Numbered from the stretch's first letter, positions 17,413-27,663 are shown. The stretch: 64,000 nucleotides of DNA from Zhihengliuella flava (GCF_015751895.1 NZ_JADOTZ010000001.1:806001-870000), one strand, 5' to 3'. The notes: generated by a model from the letters alone, not told the origin. Numbers and translations are program-made.

Positions 17413-19065
17413 ATGACTGATTCACGACGCCCCCGGCTCACCGATCCCGTGCGGAATCCGGAGCAGGCTCCAGCGCCCGTCCGCACCAAGCGGGCCTTCT
17501 TTCTGCTCTTGCTGACCATCTTCGTTCCCGGAGGCGCTCAGGTCGTCGCCGGAAACCGCACGGTGGGCCGCCGCGCGCTCACGGTCACGATCACGGTGTG
17601 GGGCATCGTGCTGGTGGCGCTCGTCGTGGCCCTCGTCAACCGTGCGTGGCTCATCTCCCTCTTCGCCCAACCCAGTGTGCAGTTGGTCGCGGCGATCGTG
17701 CTCTTGGTGCTGGCCATCGGCTGGCTCTTGCTCTTCATCAATACCCTGGCGATCATCCGCCCTTCGCTCCTTGCCCCCGGGGCCCGCGGCGCCCTGGTCG
17801 GCGCCACCGTCGTGGCTCTGGTCTGCACCACGGGCGTCCTGGGCTACGGCTCCTTTGTGATGAACACAAGCCGCGGAACCATCCTCAACGTCTTCTCTTC
17901 CGGCCCCGCCATGGACCCGGTGGACGGACGCTACAACATCATGGTGATGGGCGGCGACGCCGGCGAAACACGTGAGGGCCTGCGTCCGGACACGATGATG
18001 CTCTTCAGCATCGACGCGGAGACGGGACGCACGGCGATCATCTCCTTCCCCCGCAACTTCCAGAACGCGCCGTTCCCGGAAGATTCACCGCTGGCCGACG
18101 TCTTCCCGGACGGCTTCAGCTGCGGCGACGAGTGCATCCTCAATGCCCTCTACCCAGTGGTTGAAGCCGACTATGCGGACCTCTATCCTGAGGGCTCAAA
18201 CGCCGGCGCCGAGGCCATGCTGGACGCGGCTGAAGGCATCACCGGCCTCCCCGTTCAGGGGTACGTCCTCGTGGACATGGGCGGCTTTGAGCAGCTGATC
18301 GACGCCATGGGCGGTGTCACCGTGGACTCGGGCGGCTGGGTTCCCTACCGGGGTCCGGTGCGGGACGACATGGCGGTGCGCACCCGATGGTTCGAGCCGG
18401 GGGAATTGCACCTCGACGGCGCGGATGCGCTGTGGTACGCACGTTCGCGCTATTTCACGACCGACTACCACCGGATTCGGCGTCAACAGTGCCTCCAACA
18501 GGCGATGATCAAGCAATTCAATCCGCAGACGGTCTTGACGCGTTTTAGCGACATCATGTCCGCTGGCGAGCAGCTCGTCGAGACCAACATTCCGCAGGAC
18601 CAGTTGGGCAGCTTCCTCAACCTCGCCGACAAGGCCCGGGACCACAGTTTTGAGCGCCTGACATTGGGTGCACCGGACTTCGGCACCAGCGCGGACCAGT
18701 TCTCCACGTATCCGGATTTCGATCAAATCCACACGCGGATCGATGAGCTGCTCGTAAGCGCCTCCGCGGCAGCCGAGGACGAATCGTCGGCCCCGGCCGA
18801 GCAACCGGAGCCAGAAGCCCCGGCACAGGCGGAAGATGAAGCGGGTTCGGAAGCGGACACCCCCGCTGCCGACGACGAACCGGCGGAAACGGAGTCAGCG
18901 GACTCCGGGACGTCTGAACAGATCGAGGGCTGGACCACGACGGCGCCCACCACTCAACCGGACGGGTCTGAGCTCACCGAGGACTATCTCATCACCCTGG
19001 AACAGATCGGCCGGACGGACCTACTAGAACTCATCGCCGCCAATAACAGCGACTGCAGCGCCTAG
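17413..19065 (+). CDS. LytR-CpsA-Psr (LCP) family protein
   Basis: LCP proteins transfer lipid-linked glycopolymers onto peptidoglycan at the outer face of the membrane. 550 aa. Four hydrophobic segments fill residues about 25-155. The LCP domain follows (about 165-400), with RPDTMMLFSID and TAIISFPRNF forming the pyrophosphate-binding Arg/Asp site, and the late motif ALWYARSRYFTTDYHRIRRQQ. The last 120 residues contain a disordered acidic Pro/Glu/Ala stretch (about 452-505) that may reach into the wall. A short head-to-tail gap links it to purE and manA. The position matches Rv3267 (Lcp1) by neighbourhood. Confidence 0.93.
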   Translation: MTDSRRPRLTDPVRNPEQAPAPVRTKRAFFLLLLTIFVPGGAQVVAGNRTVGRRALTVTITVWGIVLVALVVALVNRAWLISLFAQPSVQLVAAIVLLVLAIGWLLLFINTLAIIRPSLLAPGARGALVGATVVALVCTTGVLGYGSFVMNTSRGTILNVFSSGPAMDPVDGRYNIMVMGGDAGETREGLRPDTMMLFSIDAETGRTAIISFPRNFQNAPFPEDSPLADVFPDGFSCGDECILNALYPVVEADYADLYPEGSNAGAEAMLDAAEGITGLPVQGYVLVDMGGFEQLIDAMGGVTVDSGGWVPYRGPVRDDMAVRTRWFEPGELHLDGADALWYARSRYFTTDYHRIRRQQCLQQAMIKQFNPQTVLTRFSDIMSAGEQLVETNIPQDQLGSFLNLADKARDHSFERLTLGAPDFGTSADQFSTYPDFDQIHTRIDELLVSASAAAEDESSAPAEQPEPEAPAQAEDEAGSEADTPAADDEPAETESADSGTSEQIEGWTTTAPTTQPDGSELTEDYLITLEQIGRTDLLELIAANNSDCSA

Positions 19066-19086
19066 GCGCAGCGGAAGGGAGCCGGA

Positions 19087-20364
19087 GTGTTTCGTCTGCA
19101 GAACACCATCCGTGACTACGCGTGGGGAACTGACGGCCAGATTTCGGCTGTGCTCGGCTACGAGCCCACCGGCGCTCAGGAAGCAGAACTGTGGCTGGGC
19201 GCCCATCCCGGGGCCCCGTCGCGGTTAGTGGGCCACGCCGACCGGACGGACGGGCAGCGTCTGGATGAGGTCATCGCGGCAGACCCAGAGGGCATGCTCG
19301 GCGCCGGCCCTGCCGCGAAGTTCGGGCGCCTGCCCTTCTTGACCAAAGTGCTATCAGCCGGCTCTCCTCTCTCCTTGCAGGTCCACCCCACCGCCGATCA
19401 GGCCGCGGCCCGCTTTGCGCAACAGAGCGCGGCAGGTGGCGACCCGGCAGACCCGGCAAGCAACTACAAGGACCCGTGCCATAAGCCGGAGATGATTCTG
19501 GCGCTCACCGATTTCACGGCCCTGTGCGGGTTCCGCGAACCGGCCGAGGCCGGCGCGCTCTTCGGTGCGCTCGAAGCCACCGGTCGGCTCTCCGTGAGTG
19601 CGCGGCGGGCCGTCGCAACCGTCCGGGCGGCGCTGTCGGCCGGTGAACTCAACACGGCGTTTGCTTACCTTCTCGGCGGAGCCGAGCGCGCGGTCCCCCC
19701 TGAGGTGTCCGCGCTCGTCGCCGAGGTTCCCGCCGTGGCGCCGGCCGCGGCCCGCGCCACGCATGAGGCGGGCGTGGCCGAGCTAGAACGGCTGGCGGCG
19801 CACTACCCGGCAGACCCCGGCGTTTTGATCTCCCTGCTGCTCAATCACGTCCAGCTCGCCCCCGGCCAGGCGATCGCTCTGCCGGCCGGGAATGTCCACG
19901 CCTACCTGCGCGGTCTGGGAATTGAGGTCATGGCCAGTTCGGACAATGTCCTGCGCGGAGGATTGACGCCCAAGCACGTCGACGTGGCAGAACTGCTGTC
20001 CACGGTCGACTTTCGCCCCCTGCCCGTCCCCCGCGTGGAGCCGGTCGAGGACGAACTCGGCCGGCAGATTTACCGGCCCGGGTTCGACGAGTTTGAGCTG
20101 CAAGTCCTGCGGGTTGGGGCGCAGAGCGACGTCGCGGTCGATCAGCGCGGCCCCGCCGTCGTCCTCGTGACTGATGGTGCGCTCCTGCTGGACTCGCCGA
20201 CGGGTACACTGCGGCTCAGTCGCGGTGACTCCGTGTTCATCCCCGCCAGCGAAGCACCCGTCGTCGCACGCAGCGCGCACTCCACCGCCGGCGGCAACGA
20301 CGACGGCGGCACGGCCACGGCATATGCCGTCACCCTGCCGCCGTCGTGGGACGAGTCAGCCTAG
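19087..20364 (+). CDS. manA: Mannose-6-phosphate isomerase, class I
   Basis: Zinc enzyme that interconverts fructose 6-phosphate and mannose 6-phosphate, the entry to GDP-mannose and mannosylated envelope glycans. 425 aa from GTG 19087, with GGAAGGGAG upstream. The metal site is visible: [20 protein letters not shown], and the signature [20 protein letters not shown] with [13 protein letters not shown]. The last 4 bp overlap the convergent glpX stop. GDP-mannose synthesis would continue through ManC at 57401-58513. Confidence 0.96.
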   Translation: MFRLQNTIRDYAWGTDGQISAVLGYEPTGAQEAELWLGAHPGAPSRLVGHADRTDGQRLDEVIAADPEGMLGAGPAAKFGRLPFLTKVLSAGSPLSLQVHPTADQAAARFAQQSAAGGDPADPASNYKDPCHKPEMILALTDFTALCGFREPAEAGALFGALEATGRLSVSARRAVATVRAALSAGELNTAFAYLLGGAERAVPPEVSALVAEVPAVAPAAARATHEAGVAELERLAAHYPADPGVLISLLLNHVQLAPGQAIALPAGNVHAYLRGLGIEVMASSDNVLRGGLTPKHVDVAELLSTVDFRPLPVPRVEPVEDELGRQIYRPGFDEFELQVLRVGAQSDVAVDQRGPAVVLVTDGALLLDSPTGTLRLSRGDSVFIPASEAPVVARSAHSTAGGNDDGGTATAYAVTLPPSWDESA

Positions 20365-21383
20365 CGAGTGTAGGGCTCCCATTTCTTGGCCTGGTGCTCC
20401 CCGTCGACGAAGCGAATGGTCCCGGACTTCGAGCGCATCACGATCGACTGAGTGCGGATGGTGTTGTTCTTATAGCGCACCCCGCGCAACAGGTCCCCGT
20501 CGGTGATGCCCGTCGCCGCAAAATAGCAGTTGTCGCTGGTGACGAGGTCCTCGGTGGTCAGCACGCGATCCAGATCATGGCCGGCATCGATGGCACGCTG
20601 GCGCTCCTCATCGTCCTGCGGCCAGAGGCGCCCCTGAATCACACCGCCCAGCGCGCGGATGGCGCACGCGGTCACGATGCCCTCCGGCGTGCCGCCGATA
20701 CCCATCAACGCGTCGACGCCGGTGTCCTCACGCGTGGCGGCGATAGCGCCCGCCACGTCACCGTCGAGGATGATCTTGGTGCGGGCACCCGCTGCGCGAA
20801 TGTCATCGATGAGCTCTTGGTGCCGTGGGCGGTCCAGGACACAGACGGTCACCTGGCTAATCGGCTTGTTCTTCGCCTTGGCAATCAGGTGCAAGTTCTG
20901 CTTCACGGGCAGGCGCAAGTCCACGAGATCGGCGGCTTCCGGGCCCGTGACGAGCTTCTCCATGTAAAACACTGCGGACGGGTCGAACATCGCACCCCGC
21001 TCGGCGACGGCCAAGACGGAGAGCGCGTTGTTGATGCCGAGCGCGGTCAAGCGCGTGCCGTCGATCGGGTCGACGGCGACATCCACCTCGGGGCCACCAC
21101 CGTTGCCCACGTGCTCGCCGTTATACAGCATCGGGGCCTCGTCCTTTTCGCCCTCGCCAATCACCACCACTCCGTTGAAGTTCACGGTGGAGAGCAAGGA
21201 GCGCATGGCGTCGACCGCCGCACCATCGGCACGGTTCTTGTCTCCCAAACCCACCCACGGGCTCGAGGCGATGGCGGCGGCTTCGGTCACGCGGACCAGT
21301 TCGAGGGCCAGGTTACGGTCAGGTTCGGAATCGCCGACGGAGAGTCGGGGGGACAACTGGGCGAAATTCGTGTCTTCTGTCAC
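20361..21383 (-). CDS. glpX: Class II fructose-1,6-bisphosphatase
   Basis: Gluconeogenic phosphatase of the GlpX type. 340 aa. Motifs are [14 protein letters not shown], the metal-binding [15 protein letters not shown] and [11 protein letters not shown] 21383 has a GAGGA ribosome binding site. The stop overlaps manA tail to tail by 4 bp. In mycobacteria glpX also lies next to a DUF4245 gene and fum, as here. Confidence 0.97.
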   Translation of the reverse strand: MTEDTNFAQLSPRLSVGDSEPDRNLALELVRVTEAAAIASSPWVGLGDKNRADGAAVDAMRSLLSTVNFNGVVVIGEGEKDEAPMLYNGEHVGNGGGPEVDVAVDPIDGTRLTALGINNALSVLAVAERGAMFDPSAVFYMEKLVTGPEAADLVDLRLPVKQNLHLIAKAKNKPISQVTVCVLDRPRHQELIDDIRAAGARTKIILDGDVAGAIAATREDTGVDALMGIGGTPEGIVTACAIRALGGVIQGRLWPQDDEERQRAIDAGHDLDRVLTTEDLVTSDNCYFAATGITDGDLLRGVRYKNNTIRTQSIVMRSKSGTIRFVDGEHQAKKWEPYTR

Positions 21384-21480
21384 TTAAGTCCTCGTCGTTG
21401 AGATCGGCGTTACGGGCGCTCCCCGCTCAGTCGATCATATCGGCTGGGCGTCCGCGTCGCCCGTGTGCTTCGCGATCAGT

Positions 21481-21486
21481 CACAAT
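21481..21486 (+). promoter_or_regulatory. -10 element of the DUF4245 gene (leaderless)
   Basis: CACAAT, 6 nt before GTG 21493; it keeps the second A and last T of the -10 consensus. Confidence 0.4.
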
Positions 21487-21492
21487 AGAAAG

Positions 21493-22071
21493 GTGAGTGA
21501 CGAAGAACTTCCCAAGCCGATTCTGACCCAGGCCCAAGCCAAGCGCGCCAACCAGACGCTCAAGGGCATGGTGATCTCGGTGCTCCTCACCCTGGCGGTC
21601 GTCATCCCTGTGATGTTCCTCAATCCGTTCAATCAGGAAAACAACTTCGACCCCAACGTCGATGTCGACGCGGTAGCCGCCCAAGCGGAACAGGCGGCGT
21701 CGTTCACTCCCGTCGTCGCGGAGGTTCCCCCAGAGTGGACCGCAAACTTTGCGCGCTGGAAGTCTGGCACGAGCGATGGCGTGTCCTACTGGGAGGTCGG
21801 CTATCTGACCACGGACGAGGGGTTCGTGTGGATCAAGCAGACCGATGCCGCCAACCCCACGTGGATTAGCCAACATGCCGACTCCGCCCCCGTCACCGGC
21901 AGCCGGTCGATCGGCGGCGTCGACTGGGAAGAACGGGAGACCCTTGACGAGGATGGGGTTCGCTCGGTCACACTCGTGGGAGAGGTTGCCGGCACCACCG
22001 TCTTGCTGAACAGCGATTCCGGTTCGGAGGATTTGAAAACGGCCGCCGAGGCCGTCATCGCCGCCGCCTAG
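21493..22071 (+). CDS. DUF4245 domain-containing protein
   Basis: About 192 aa. A short cytoplasmic N-terminus (about 28 residues) leads to one transmembrane helix (GMVISVLLTLAVVIPVMFL), then an extracytoplasmic domain containing YWEVGYLTTDEGFVWIKQT. This single-pass layout is typical for DUF4245, whose function is unknown. It is divergent from glpX across a 109-bp gap and upstream of a carbonic anhydrase gene with its own promoter. Confidence 0.85.
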   Translation: MSDEELPKPILTQAQAKRANQTLKGMVISVLLTLAVVIPVMFLNPFNQENNFDPNVDVDAVAAQAEQAASFTPVVAEVPPEWTANFARWKSGTSDGVSYWEVGYLTTDEGFVWIKQTDAANPTWISQHADSAPVTGSRSIGGVDWEERETLDEDGVRSVTLVGEVAGTTVLLNSDSGSEDLKTAAEAVIAAA

Positions 22072-22113
22072 CGCGCGGCCGTCACGGACCTGCGTGCCCC
22101 CAGAGGCTGGACG

Positions 22114-22119
22114 TAGGCT
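22114..22119 (+). promoter_or_regulatory. -10 element of the carbonic anhydrase gene (leaderless)
   Basis: TAGGCT, 7 nt before ATG 22127. Confidence 0.5.
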
Positions 22120-22126
22120 AGAGGGC

Positions 22127-22753
22127 ATGACTGACGTTGATCATCGCCCCCAAACACCCGCCGAAGCATGGGATCTGCTGACGCAAGGCAACGCCCGCTT
22201 CGTCACCGGCGAAACCGCGCACCCGAACCAGAACGCCGAGCGCCGCGACGCGCTCGTTAACTCCCAGAGCCCCTTTGCCGTGATCTTTGGCTGCTCTGAC
22301 TCGCGCCTCGCTGCGGAGATCATCTTCGATGTCGGGCTCGGTGACGTCTTCGTGGTGCGCACCGCCGGCCAGGTCATCGATCCGGCCGTTTTGGGCTCGC
22401 TCGAGTACTCGGTGGACGTGTTGAACGTTCCCCTCATTGTCATTCTGGGGCACGATTCGTGCGGCGCCGTGACCGCAGCCATTGACGCGTACCGCTCCGG
22501 CGACATGCCCCCGGGCTATATCCGCAACCTCGTCGAACGCATCACCCCGAGCGTCGTCGCCGCGCGTCGTAACGACGTCGAGGACGTGGACAACACGGTG
22601 GTGGAGCACGTCAAGCAGACCTCGGCACGCCTGCTGGAGATGTCCGGGAGCTTGAACGACGCCGTCGCCGCCGGCCGCACGGCCATCGCCGGCGTGACCT
22701 ACCACTTGGCTGAGGGCAAAGCCGAGCTGGTCTCGCACCACGGCGATCTCTAG
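22127..22753 (+). CDS. Beta-class carbonic anhydrase
   Basis: Zinc enzyme that hydrates CO2 to bicarbonate. About 208 aa. The metal site is complete: Cys56 and Asp58 in FGCSDSR, His109 and Cys112 in GHDSCGAV, with Arg60 as dyad partner. Bicarbonate is a substrate of PurK, so the two may be metabolically linked. It starts at ATG 22127 after TAGGCT. The ORF could begin 11 codons earlier, but that would include the promoter. Confidence 0.94.
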   Translation: MTDVDHRPQTPAEAWDLLTQGNARFVTGETAHPNQNAERRDALVNSQSPFAVIFGCSDSRLAAEIIFDVGLGDVFVVRTAGQVIDPAVLGSLEYSVDVLNVPLIVILGHDSCGAVTAAIDAYRSGDMPPGYIRNLVERITPSVVAARRNDVEDVDNTVVEHVKQTSARLLEMSGSLNDAVAAGRTAIAGVTYHLAEGKAELVSHHGDL

Positions 22754-22775
22754 GCCGATCCGCGAGGCCTCTGAC

Positions 22776-22815
22776 GTCACCGGCGACTATGACGCATGCC
22801 CTAGTCGCCGGTGAC
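22776..22815 (+). terminator. Hairpin downstream of carbonic anhydrase
   Basis: Perfect 14-bp stem (22776-22789 with 22802-22815) and 12-nt loop. It ends 10 bp before the fumC -10, so it may terminate the upstream gene and also overlap fumC promoter upstream DNA. Confidence 0.65.
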
Positions 22816-22825
22816 ACCATGGGTC

Positions 22826-22831
22826 TACGGT
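22826..22831 (+). promoter_or_regulatory. -10 element of fumC (leaderless)
   Basis: TACGGT, 7 nt before ATG 22839. Confidence 0.5.
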
Positions 22832-22838
22832 GGGGACT

Positions 22839-24248
22839 ATGAGCGAAGACTTCCGCATAGAACACGACACGATGGGCGAGGTCCGCGTTCCCGCCGACGC
22901 CCTCTACAAGGCCCAGACGCAGCGCGCCGTCGAGAACTTTCCGATCTCCGGCAAGCGCCTTGAGCGGGCACACATCGCAGCCTTAGCGCGCGTCAAGAAA
23001 GCAGCGGCCCACGCCAACGCGTCCCTGGGCGTCATCGACCGGGATGTGGCCGACGCCATCGTTGCCGCGGCCGACAAGGTGGCAACGGGCGACTACGACT
23101 CGCATTTTCCGATCGACGTGTTCCAGACGGGCTCCGGCACCAGCTCCAACATGAACATGAATGAGGTGCTCGCTGGGCTGGCCAGCCTGCACCTCAAAGA
23201 TGCCGGCAGCGCCAAGGCGGTGCACCCGAACGACCACGTGAACGCCTCTCAGTCGTCCAACGACGTTTTCCCGACCTCGGTGCACGTCGCCGCCACGGGC
23301 GCGCTGACGCACGACCTCATCCCCGCGCTCGATCATCTCGCGACGTCTCTCGAGCGCAAGGCGGAAGAATTTTCCGACATCGTCAAGTCCGGCCGCACGC
23401 ACTTGATGGATGCCACACCGGTGACCCTCGGGCAGGAATTCGGCGGATATGCGGCCCAGATTCGCTACGGGATCGAGCGCATCGAGTCATCGCTTCCCCG
23501 CGTCGCAGAAGTGCCGCTGGGCGGGACCGCCGTGGGCACGGGAATCAATACGCCGGACGGATTCGCAGCCAAGGTGATCGCGCTCCTCGCCGAGGACACG
23601 CACCTGCCCATCACTGAGGCCCGCAACCACTTCGAGGCCCAAGCCAATCGAGACGCCCTCGTGGAGGCGTCCGGCCAGTTGCGCACCATCGCCTATTCAC
23701 TGATGAAGATCAACAACGACCTCCGGTGGATGGGGTCCGGCCCCAACACGGGTCTCGGCGAAGTGGCCCTTCCCGACCTGCAGCCGGGCAGCTCCATCAT
23801 GCCGGGCAAGGTCAACCCGGTGATCAGCGAAGCCGCCATCCAGGTGGCCGCGCAGGTGATCGGCAATGACACCACCATTTCTCTGTCCGCGACCAACGGC
23901 GCGTTCGAGCTCAACGTTGGCATTCCCGTCATGGCGGCCAACCTCTTGGAGTCCATCCGCCTGCTCACCTCGATCAGCCGCGTCATGGCGGACAAGATGA
24001 TCTCTGGGATTGAGGCCAATCGAGAGCGGGCACGGTTCCTCGCTGAAGCGTCGCCTTCCGTTGTGACGCCGCTGAACCAGTTCATTGGCTATGAGAACGC
24101 GGCCACCATCGCCAAGAAGGCCGTCGCCGAGAAGATCACCGTCCGCGAGGCGACGATCGCCCTCGGGTTCGTGGACGGCGAGAACCTGACCGAGGAGCAG
24201 TTGGATCAGGCACTCGACGTCACGACGATGACGGGGAACCACCGCTAG
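22839..24248 (+). CDS. fumC: Class II fumarate hydratase
   Basis: TCA cycle enzyme that interconverts fumarate and malate. About 469 aa. Signatures are [47 protein letters not shown] and the fumarase/aspartase signature [12 protein letters not shown]. The start is ATG 22839, 7 nt after TACGGT; a GTG three codons earlier overlaps the promoter. A TTA codon occurs at 22983. The stop overlaps the convergent prepilin peptidase gene by 4 bp. It works directly after the succinate dehydrogenase encoded at 58777-62229. Confidence 0.97.
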   Translation: MSEDFRIEHDTMGEVRVPADALYKAQTQRAVENFPISGKRLERAHIAALARVKKAAAHANASLGVIDRDVADAIVAAADKVATGDYDSHFPIDVFQTGSGTSSNMNMNEVLAGLASLHLKDAGSAKAVHPNDHVNASQSSNDVFPTSVHVAATGALTHDLIPALDHLATSLERKAEEFSDIVKSGRTHLMDATPVTLGQEFGGYAAQIRYGIERIESSLPRVAEVPLGGTAVGTGINTPDGFAAKVIALLAEDTHLPITEARNHFEAQANRDALVEASGQLRTIAYSLMKINNDLRWMGSGPNTGLGEVALPDLQPGSSIMPGKVNPVISEAAIQVAAQVIGNDTTISLSATNGAFELNVGIPVMAANLLESIRLLTSISRVMADKMISGIEANRERARFLAEASPSVVTPLNQFIGYENAATIAKKAVAEKITVREATIALGFVDGENLTEEQLDQALDVTTMTGNHR

Positions 24249-24748
24249 CCAACCAGCAGCGCCGCCGCGGTGCCGACCAGCATGAAGGGGCCAAACGGAA
24301 TCATGGATTTCCTGCTGGCTTTGCGGGTGAGGATGAGCGCGGCGGCGTAGGCACCGCCGAGCAGGAACGCCGCAAGCGTACCGAGGAGCAGGTGTTCCCA
24401 ACTCGCCGCTCCCAGGTACATCCCCAAGACGCCAGCGAGTTTGACGTCACCCATGCCCATGCCTTGGGGCTGAATGAGGTGGAGCAGCAGATAGAACGCC
24501 AGCAGGATGGCCCCGCCGGCGACGATGCGCAGCACGTGGCCGGGCTCACCAGCAGCCAGCGCGGCGCCCACTAAGAGGGGCGCCGCGCACAGGTACCAAG
24601 GCCCCACCAGGCGGTTGGGCAGCCGATGAGTCCGCGCGTCAATGAGCGCTAACCGGGTGCCGAGGAACACAAACACCACGACGGCGGCGGCCAGCAGGCA
24701 CACGGCGAACACCGAGGCATCTGCGTACTGGGAGAACACGTAGGGCAT
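24245..24748 (-). CDS. A24 family prepilin peptidase (short TadV/CpaA type)
   Basis: Membrane aspartic peptidase that cleaves leader peptides of type IV pilin-like proteins. About 167 aa, mostly hydrophobic. The two catalytic Asp motifs are present: [11 protein letters not shown] and GMGMGDVKL, and IPFGPFM closes the fold. The N-terminal methyltransferase domain of classical PilD is missing, as in TadV/CpaA enzymes. No pilin or tad genes lie nearby. ATG 24748 is chosen because TAGCGT ends 7 nt before it; two GTG codons just upstream are alternatives. Confidence 0.88.
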   Translation of the reverse strand: MPYVFSQYADASVFAVCLLAAAVVVFVFLGTRLALIDARTHRLPNRLVGPWYLCAAPLLVGAALAAGEPGHVLRIVAGGAILLAFYLLLHLIQPQGMGMGDVKLAGVLGMYLGAASWEHLLLGTLAAFLLGGAYAAALILTRKASRKSMIPFGPFMLVGTAAALLVG

Positions 24749-24755
24749 GCGCACC

Positions 24756-24761
24756 ACGCTA
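24756..24761 (-). promoter_or_regulatory. -10 element of the prepilin peptidase gene (leaderless)
   Basis: TAGCGT on the minus strand, 7 nt before ATG 24748. Confidence 0.5.
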
Positions 24762-24795
24762 CTGCACCCGGACTGACGAACGGGGCCGCAGCGTC

Positions 24796-24801
24796 TACGC
24801 T
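24796..24801 (+). promoter_or_regulatory. -10 element of the hypothetical gene at 24808 (leaderless)
   Basis: TACGCT, 6 nt before ATG 24808; back to back with the prepilin peptidase promoter. Confidence 0.5.
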
Positions 24802-24807
24802 GTGGAT

Positions 24808-25584
24808 ATGCCAGTCAGTGCCGAATCCGCTGCAAGATTCCGTCGCCTCTGCCGCTCATCCCCGTGGCGGTGGCACACGCTTCGCTTCACCTTGAGCATC
24901 ATCGCGCCACGGGCACGGCACGGCGAGCCGGGATCCGAGTCCGCGGCCCCCGGGACGCTGAGCGTGCACCTGAAGCGTCCCGATGCCCTCCGTGTGGACA
25001 ACGACGCCGGCCGGGTGTTGCTGGCGTCGCCGCAACTCACCTCCAGCCGCGACGCGTTCTACGTCGCGGGCACGCGCTCGTCGTGGTTGCTTCCACCCGC
25101 GCTCATTGCCCCGGTTTACGACGACGATCAGCTGGTGCTGCGCCGCCCAGAGGCCCGGTACGGCGACCCGGGATTCGGGGACGACCGGTTGACGGCACTG
25201 CTCGATCCGGTGGAGTTCGCCGGCGCGGCGCCGCCGCGCGAGGGACAGCTCTTTGGTGGACCCGTCCGCATCGATGAATTGGCGCAAACGGAGCGTGAGG
25301 GGCGCGCCACGTCGGTCGCGACGGTGGTTCCTAACCTCTCCTACTCCCCCGCCTACGGGCCCGTCGGGTTGTTAGAACCCTCCGTCCCCTGCCGCGTGGA
25401 GATCGATGAGGTCACCAGCGTGTGCGTGGGGCTCGAGCTCCTGGCCGGCCCCAACGCCGGGGCGGGACACAGCGTCACGATTCTGGGTGTCAACGAGGAT
25501 CTTACGGACGACCTCTTCACCGAGCAGTCGGCCTCGTTGACGGACGTGCGGGCCCACATTCCGTGGGTCGTCGGGCAGTGGTAG
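24808..25584 (+). CDS. Conserved-looking hypothetical protein, function unknown
   Basis: About 258 aa, soluble, with no signal peptide or transmembrane segment. I do not recognise a named domain. The N-terminus has a basic, aromatic stretch (SPWRWHTLRFTLS), then a beta-rich region with VHLKRPDALRVDNDAGRVL, an acidic middle part, and a C-terminal half containing CRVEIDEVTSVCVGLELL. Base composition and codon use look like those of the neighbours, so it is probably native. A GNAT acetyltransferase gene starts 7 bp after its stop, so the two are likely co-translated. The start is set by TACGCT 6 nt upstream. Confidence 0.75.
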   Translation: MPVSAESAARFRRLCRSSPWRWHTLRFTLSIIAPRARHGEPGSESAAPGTLSVHLKRPDALRVDNDAGRVLLASPQLTSSRDAFYVAGTRSSWLLPPALIAPVYDDDQLVLRRPEARYGDPGFGDDRLTALLDPVEFAGAAPPREGQLFGGPVRIDELAQTEREGRATSVATVVPNLSYSPAYGPVGLLEPSVPCRVEIDEVTSVCVGLELLAGPNAGAGHSVTILGVNEDLTDDLFTEQSASLTDVRAHIPWVVGQW

Positions 25585-25591
25585 CCGCCCC

Positions 25592-26251
25592 ATGGGACCG
25601 GCGTCGTTAGCTCACCTGTGGCCACTGTTCGGCCTCGAATTGCGCACGCCGCGGCTGTTCCTGCGCGTGATCCGAGACGAGGACTTGTCCCCCATGGTCG
25701 AGGCCGCGGCTTCTGGCATCCACCCGCCAGAGCGTAACCCGTTCACCTTCCCATGGACGTCGGTGCCCGGGGATCAGTTGCCGACGAACACGGCCGTCCA
25801 CGTGTGGCGCACCCGCGCCGAGACGGGACCAGACCAGTGGACCATTCCACTAGGGGTGTGGCTCGACGGCGCGTTCGTGGGTGTTCAGGACCTGCGCGCC
25901 GCCCGGTTTACCGCCGTGCGCAGCGTCACCACTGGCTCGTGGCTGCGCCGCTCGGCCCAAGGCCGGGGCGTGGGGCGGGAAATGCGCGCCGCCGGGTTGG
26001 TGTACGCGTTCGATTACCTCGGCGCCACCGAGGCCACGTCCGAGGCGGCGAGCTGGAATGCCGCCTCGCTCGGCGTCTCCCACTCGCTGGGCTACACCGA
26101 GAACGGCAGCCGCCGCGAGTTGTGGGGCGACGCCGTCGAAGACGTCACGTACGTGCGGATCACCCCGCAGGCCCTGCGACGGCCACCGTGGACGCTCCAC
26201 GTCGCGGGACACGACGCGGTGGCCCGATTCCTCGGCCTCGGGGCCCCTTAG
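25592..26251 (+). CDS. GNAT family N-acetyltransferase
   Basis: 219 aa, RimJ/RimL-like acetyltransferase using acetyl-CoA. [16 protein letters not shown] opens the fold, and [21 protein letters not shown] carries the Q/RxxGxG/A acetyl-CoA loop. [22 protein letters not shown] matches the NxxS...GF-type motif of ribosomal-protein and small-molecule acetyltransferases. The substrate is unknown. It lacks a clear ribosome binding site and begins 7 bp after the upstream hypothetical gene, so translational coupling is likely. Its stop overlaps the convergent phoH stop. Confidence 0.88.
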   Translation: MGPASLAHLWPLFGLELRTPRLFLRVIRDEDLSPMVEAAASGIHPPERNPFTFPWTSVPGDQLPTNTAVHVWRTRAETGPDQWTIPLGVWLDGAFVGVQDLRAARFTAVRSVTTGSWLRRSAQGRGVGREMRAAGLVYAFDYLGATEATSEAASWNAASLGVSHSLGYTENGSRRELWGDAVEDVTYVRITPQALRRPPWTLHVAGHDAVARFLGLGAP

Positions 26252-27663
26252 GCGCCCTCGAGCAAATCAGTGACGAGCGCCGCAATGGGCGACCGTTCGC
26301 TCCGGGTGAGCGTGATGTGGCCGAACAACGGGTGTCCCTTGAGCGTCTCGACGACGGCCGCGACGCCGTCGTGCCGCCCCACCCGAAGATTGTCGCGCTG
26401 GGCCACGTCGTGCGTCAGCACAATCTTCGAGTTCTGACCGATCCGGCTCATCACCGTAAGGAGCACATTCTTTTCCAACGACTGGGCCTCGTCGACGATC
26501 ACGAACGAATCGTGCAGCGACCGTCCGCGAATGTGGGTGAGCGGAAGGACTTCCAGCAGTCCCCGCTCCATGACCTCCTCCATGACGTTGTGGCTCACGA
26601 GGGCGCCCAACGTGTCGAAGACGGCCTGCGCCCACGGGTTCATCTTCTCCGATTCGCTGCCGGGCAAGTAGCCCAAGTCTTGGCCGCCGACGGCATAGAG
26701 CGGGCGGAAGACCACGATTTTTTTATGCTCGCGACGTTCCAAGACCGCGTCGAGACCTGCGCACAGGGCCAGTGCAGACTTTCCGGTTCCCGCGCGCCCG
26801 CCGAGGGAAACAATCCCCACCTCGGGATCGGTCAATAGGTCGATGGCGAGCCGCTGCTCAGCGGAACGCCCGTGCACACCGAAGACGTCGCGGTCCCCGC
26901 GGACGAGGCGGGTCCGCCCGTCCTGGCCCATGCGTCCCAGCGCGGAACCGCGGGAGGACTGCAGGACGAGCCCGGTGTTCGTGGGCAGTTGAGCGGCTTC
27001 GACGATGTGGGCTGACTCCTCGCTGTAGAGGTCATTGACGTCCTCATCCGCCACGGAGATCTCCGCCGTGCCGGTCCAGCCGGAGTCGGCAACCAACTCG
27101 TTTCGGTACTCGTCCGCTTTGAGCCCCATCGCGGAAGCTTTGACGCGCATGGGCAGGTCCTTGGAGACCACCGTGACGTCACGGCCCTCATCGGCGAAGT
27201 TCTTGGCGACGGCGAGGATGCGCGAATCGTTGTCCGATCCTCGAAAGCCCACCGGCAGGACCTCAGTGGAGACGTGATTGAGCTCAATCCGCAAGGAGCC
27301 GCCGTCGGGCAGATCGATCGGCTGATCGAGTCCGCCGCGGCTGACGCGCAGCTCATCCAGTAAGCGCAACGCCTGCCGGGCGAAGTAACCGATCTCCCCA
27401 TCGTGGCGCTTCTTCTCGAGCTCCGCGATCACCACGATCGGCACAATGACCTCGTGCTCAGCGAAGCGCGTGAGGGCCTTCGGGTCCGAGATCATGACGG
27501 AGGTATCTAGCACATAGGACTTGGTGCCGACGCTTTGCCGTTCGGCGCTGGCGGCTGCCTCTGCCGCTGCCGCGAGCGGTCCGGTCAACGGCTCGCTGCC
27601 GACCTCGCCTCGGCGGACTTCCCCATCCGCCGCGGTGCTCATCATTCCCGTTTCTGCAGCCAC
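26248..27663 (-). CDS. phoH2: PhoH family protein with N-terminal PIN domain (PhoH2-like)
   Basis: About 471 aa. A PIN nuclease domain (about 45-180; [21 protein letters not shown] and [10 protein letters not shown] hold the acidic residues) is fused to a PhoH ATPase with Walker [10 protein letters not shown] (about 288-296) and Walker B VIVDEAQ (about 390-396). Such PhoH2 proteins act as ATP-dependent RNA helicase/RNases. GTG 27663 is favoured because GGGGAG lies 6 nt upstream; the frame opens at 27684 and an ATG at 27645 is also possible. I see no antitoxin-like small gene upstream. A long leader separates it from its predicted promoter. Confidence 0.92.
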   Translation of the reverse strand: MAAETGMMSTAADGEVRRGEVGSEPLTGPLAAAAEAAASAERQSVGTKSYVLDTSVMISDPKALTRFAEHEVIVPIVVIAELEKKRHDGEIGYFARQALRLLDELRVSRGGLDQPIDLPDGGSLRIELNHVSTEVLPVGFRGSDNDSRILAVAKNFADEGRDVTVVSKDLPMRVKASAMGLKADEYRNELVADSGWTGTAEISVADEDVNDLYSEESAHIVEAAQLPTNTGLVLQSSRGSALGRMGQDGRTRLVRGDRDVFGVHGRSAEQRLAIDLLTDPEVGIVSLGGRAGTGKSALALCAGLDAVLERREHKKIVVFRPLYAVGGQDLGYLPGSESEKMNPWAQAVFDTLGALVSHNVMEEVMERGLLEVLPLTHIRGRSLHDSFVIVDEAQSLEKNVLLTVMSRIGQNSKIVLTHDVAQRDNLRVGRHDGVAAVVETLKGHPLFGHITLTRSERSPIAALVTDLLEGA

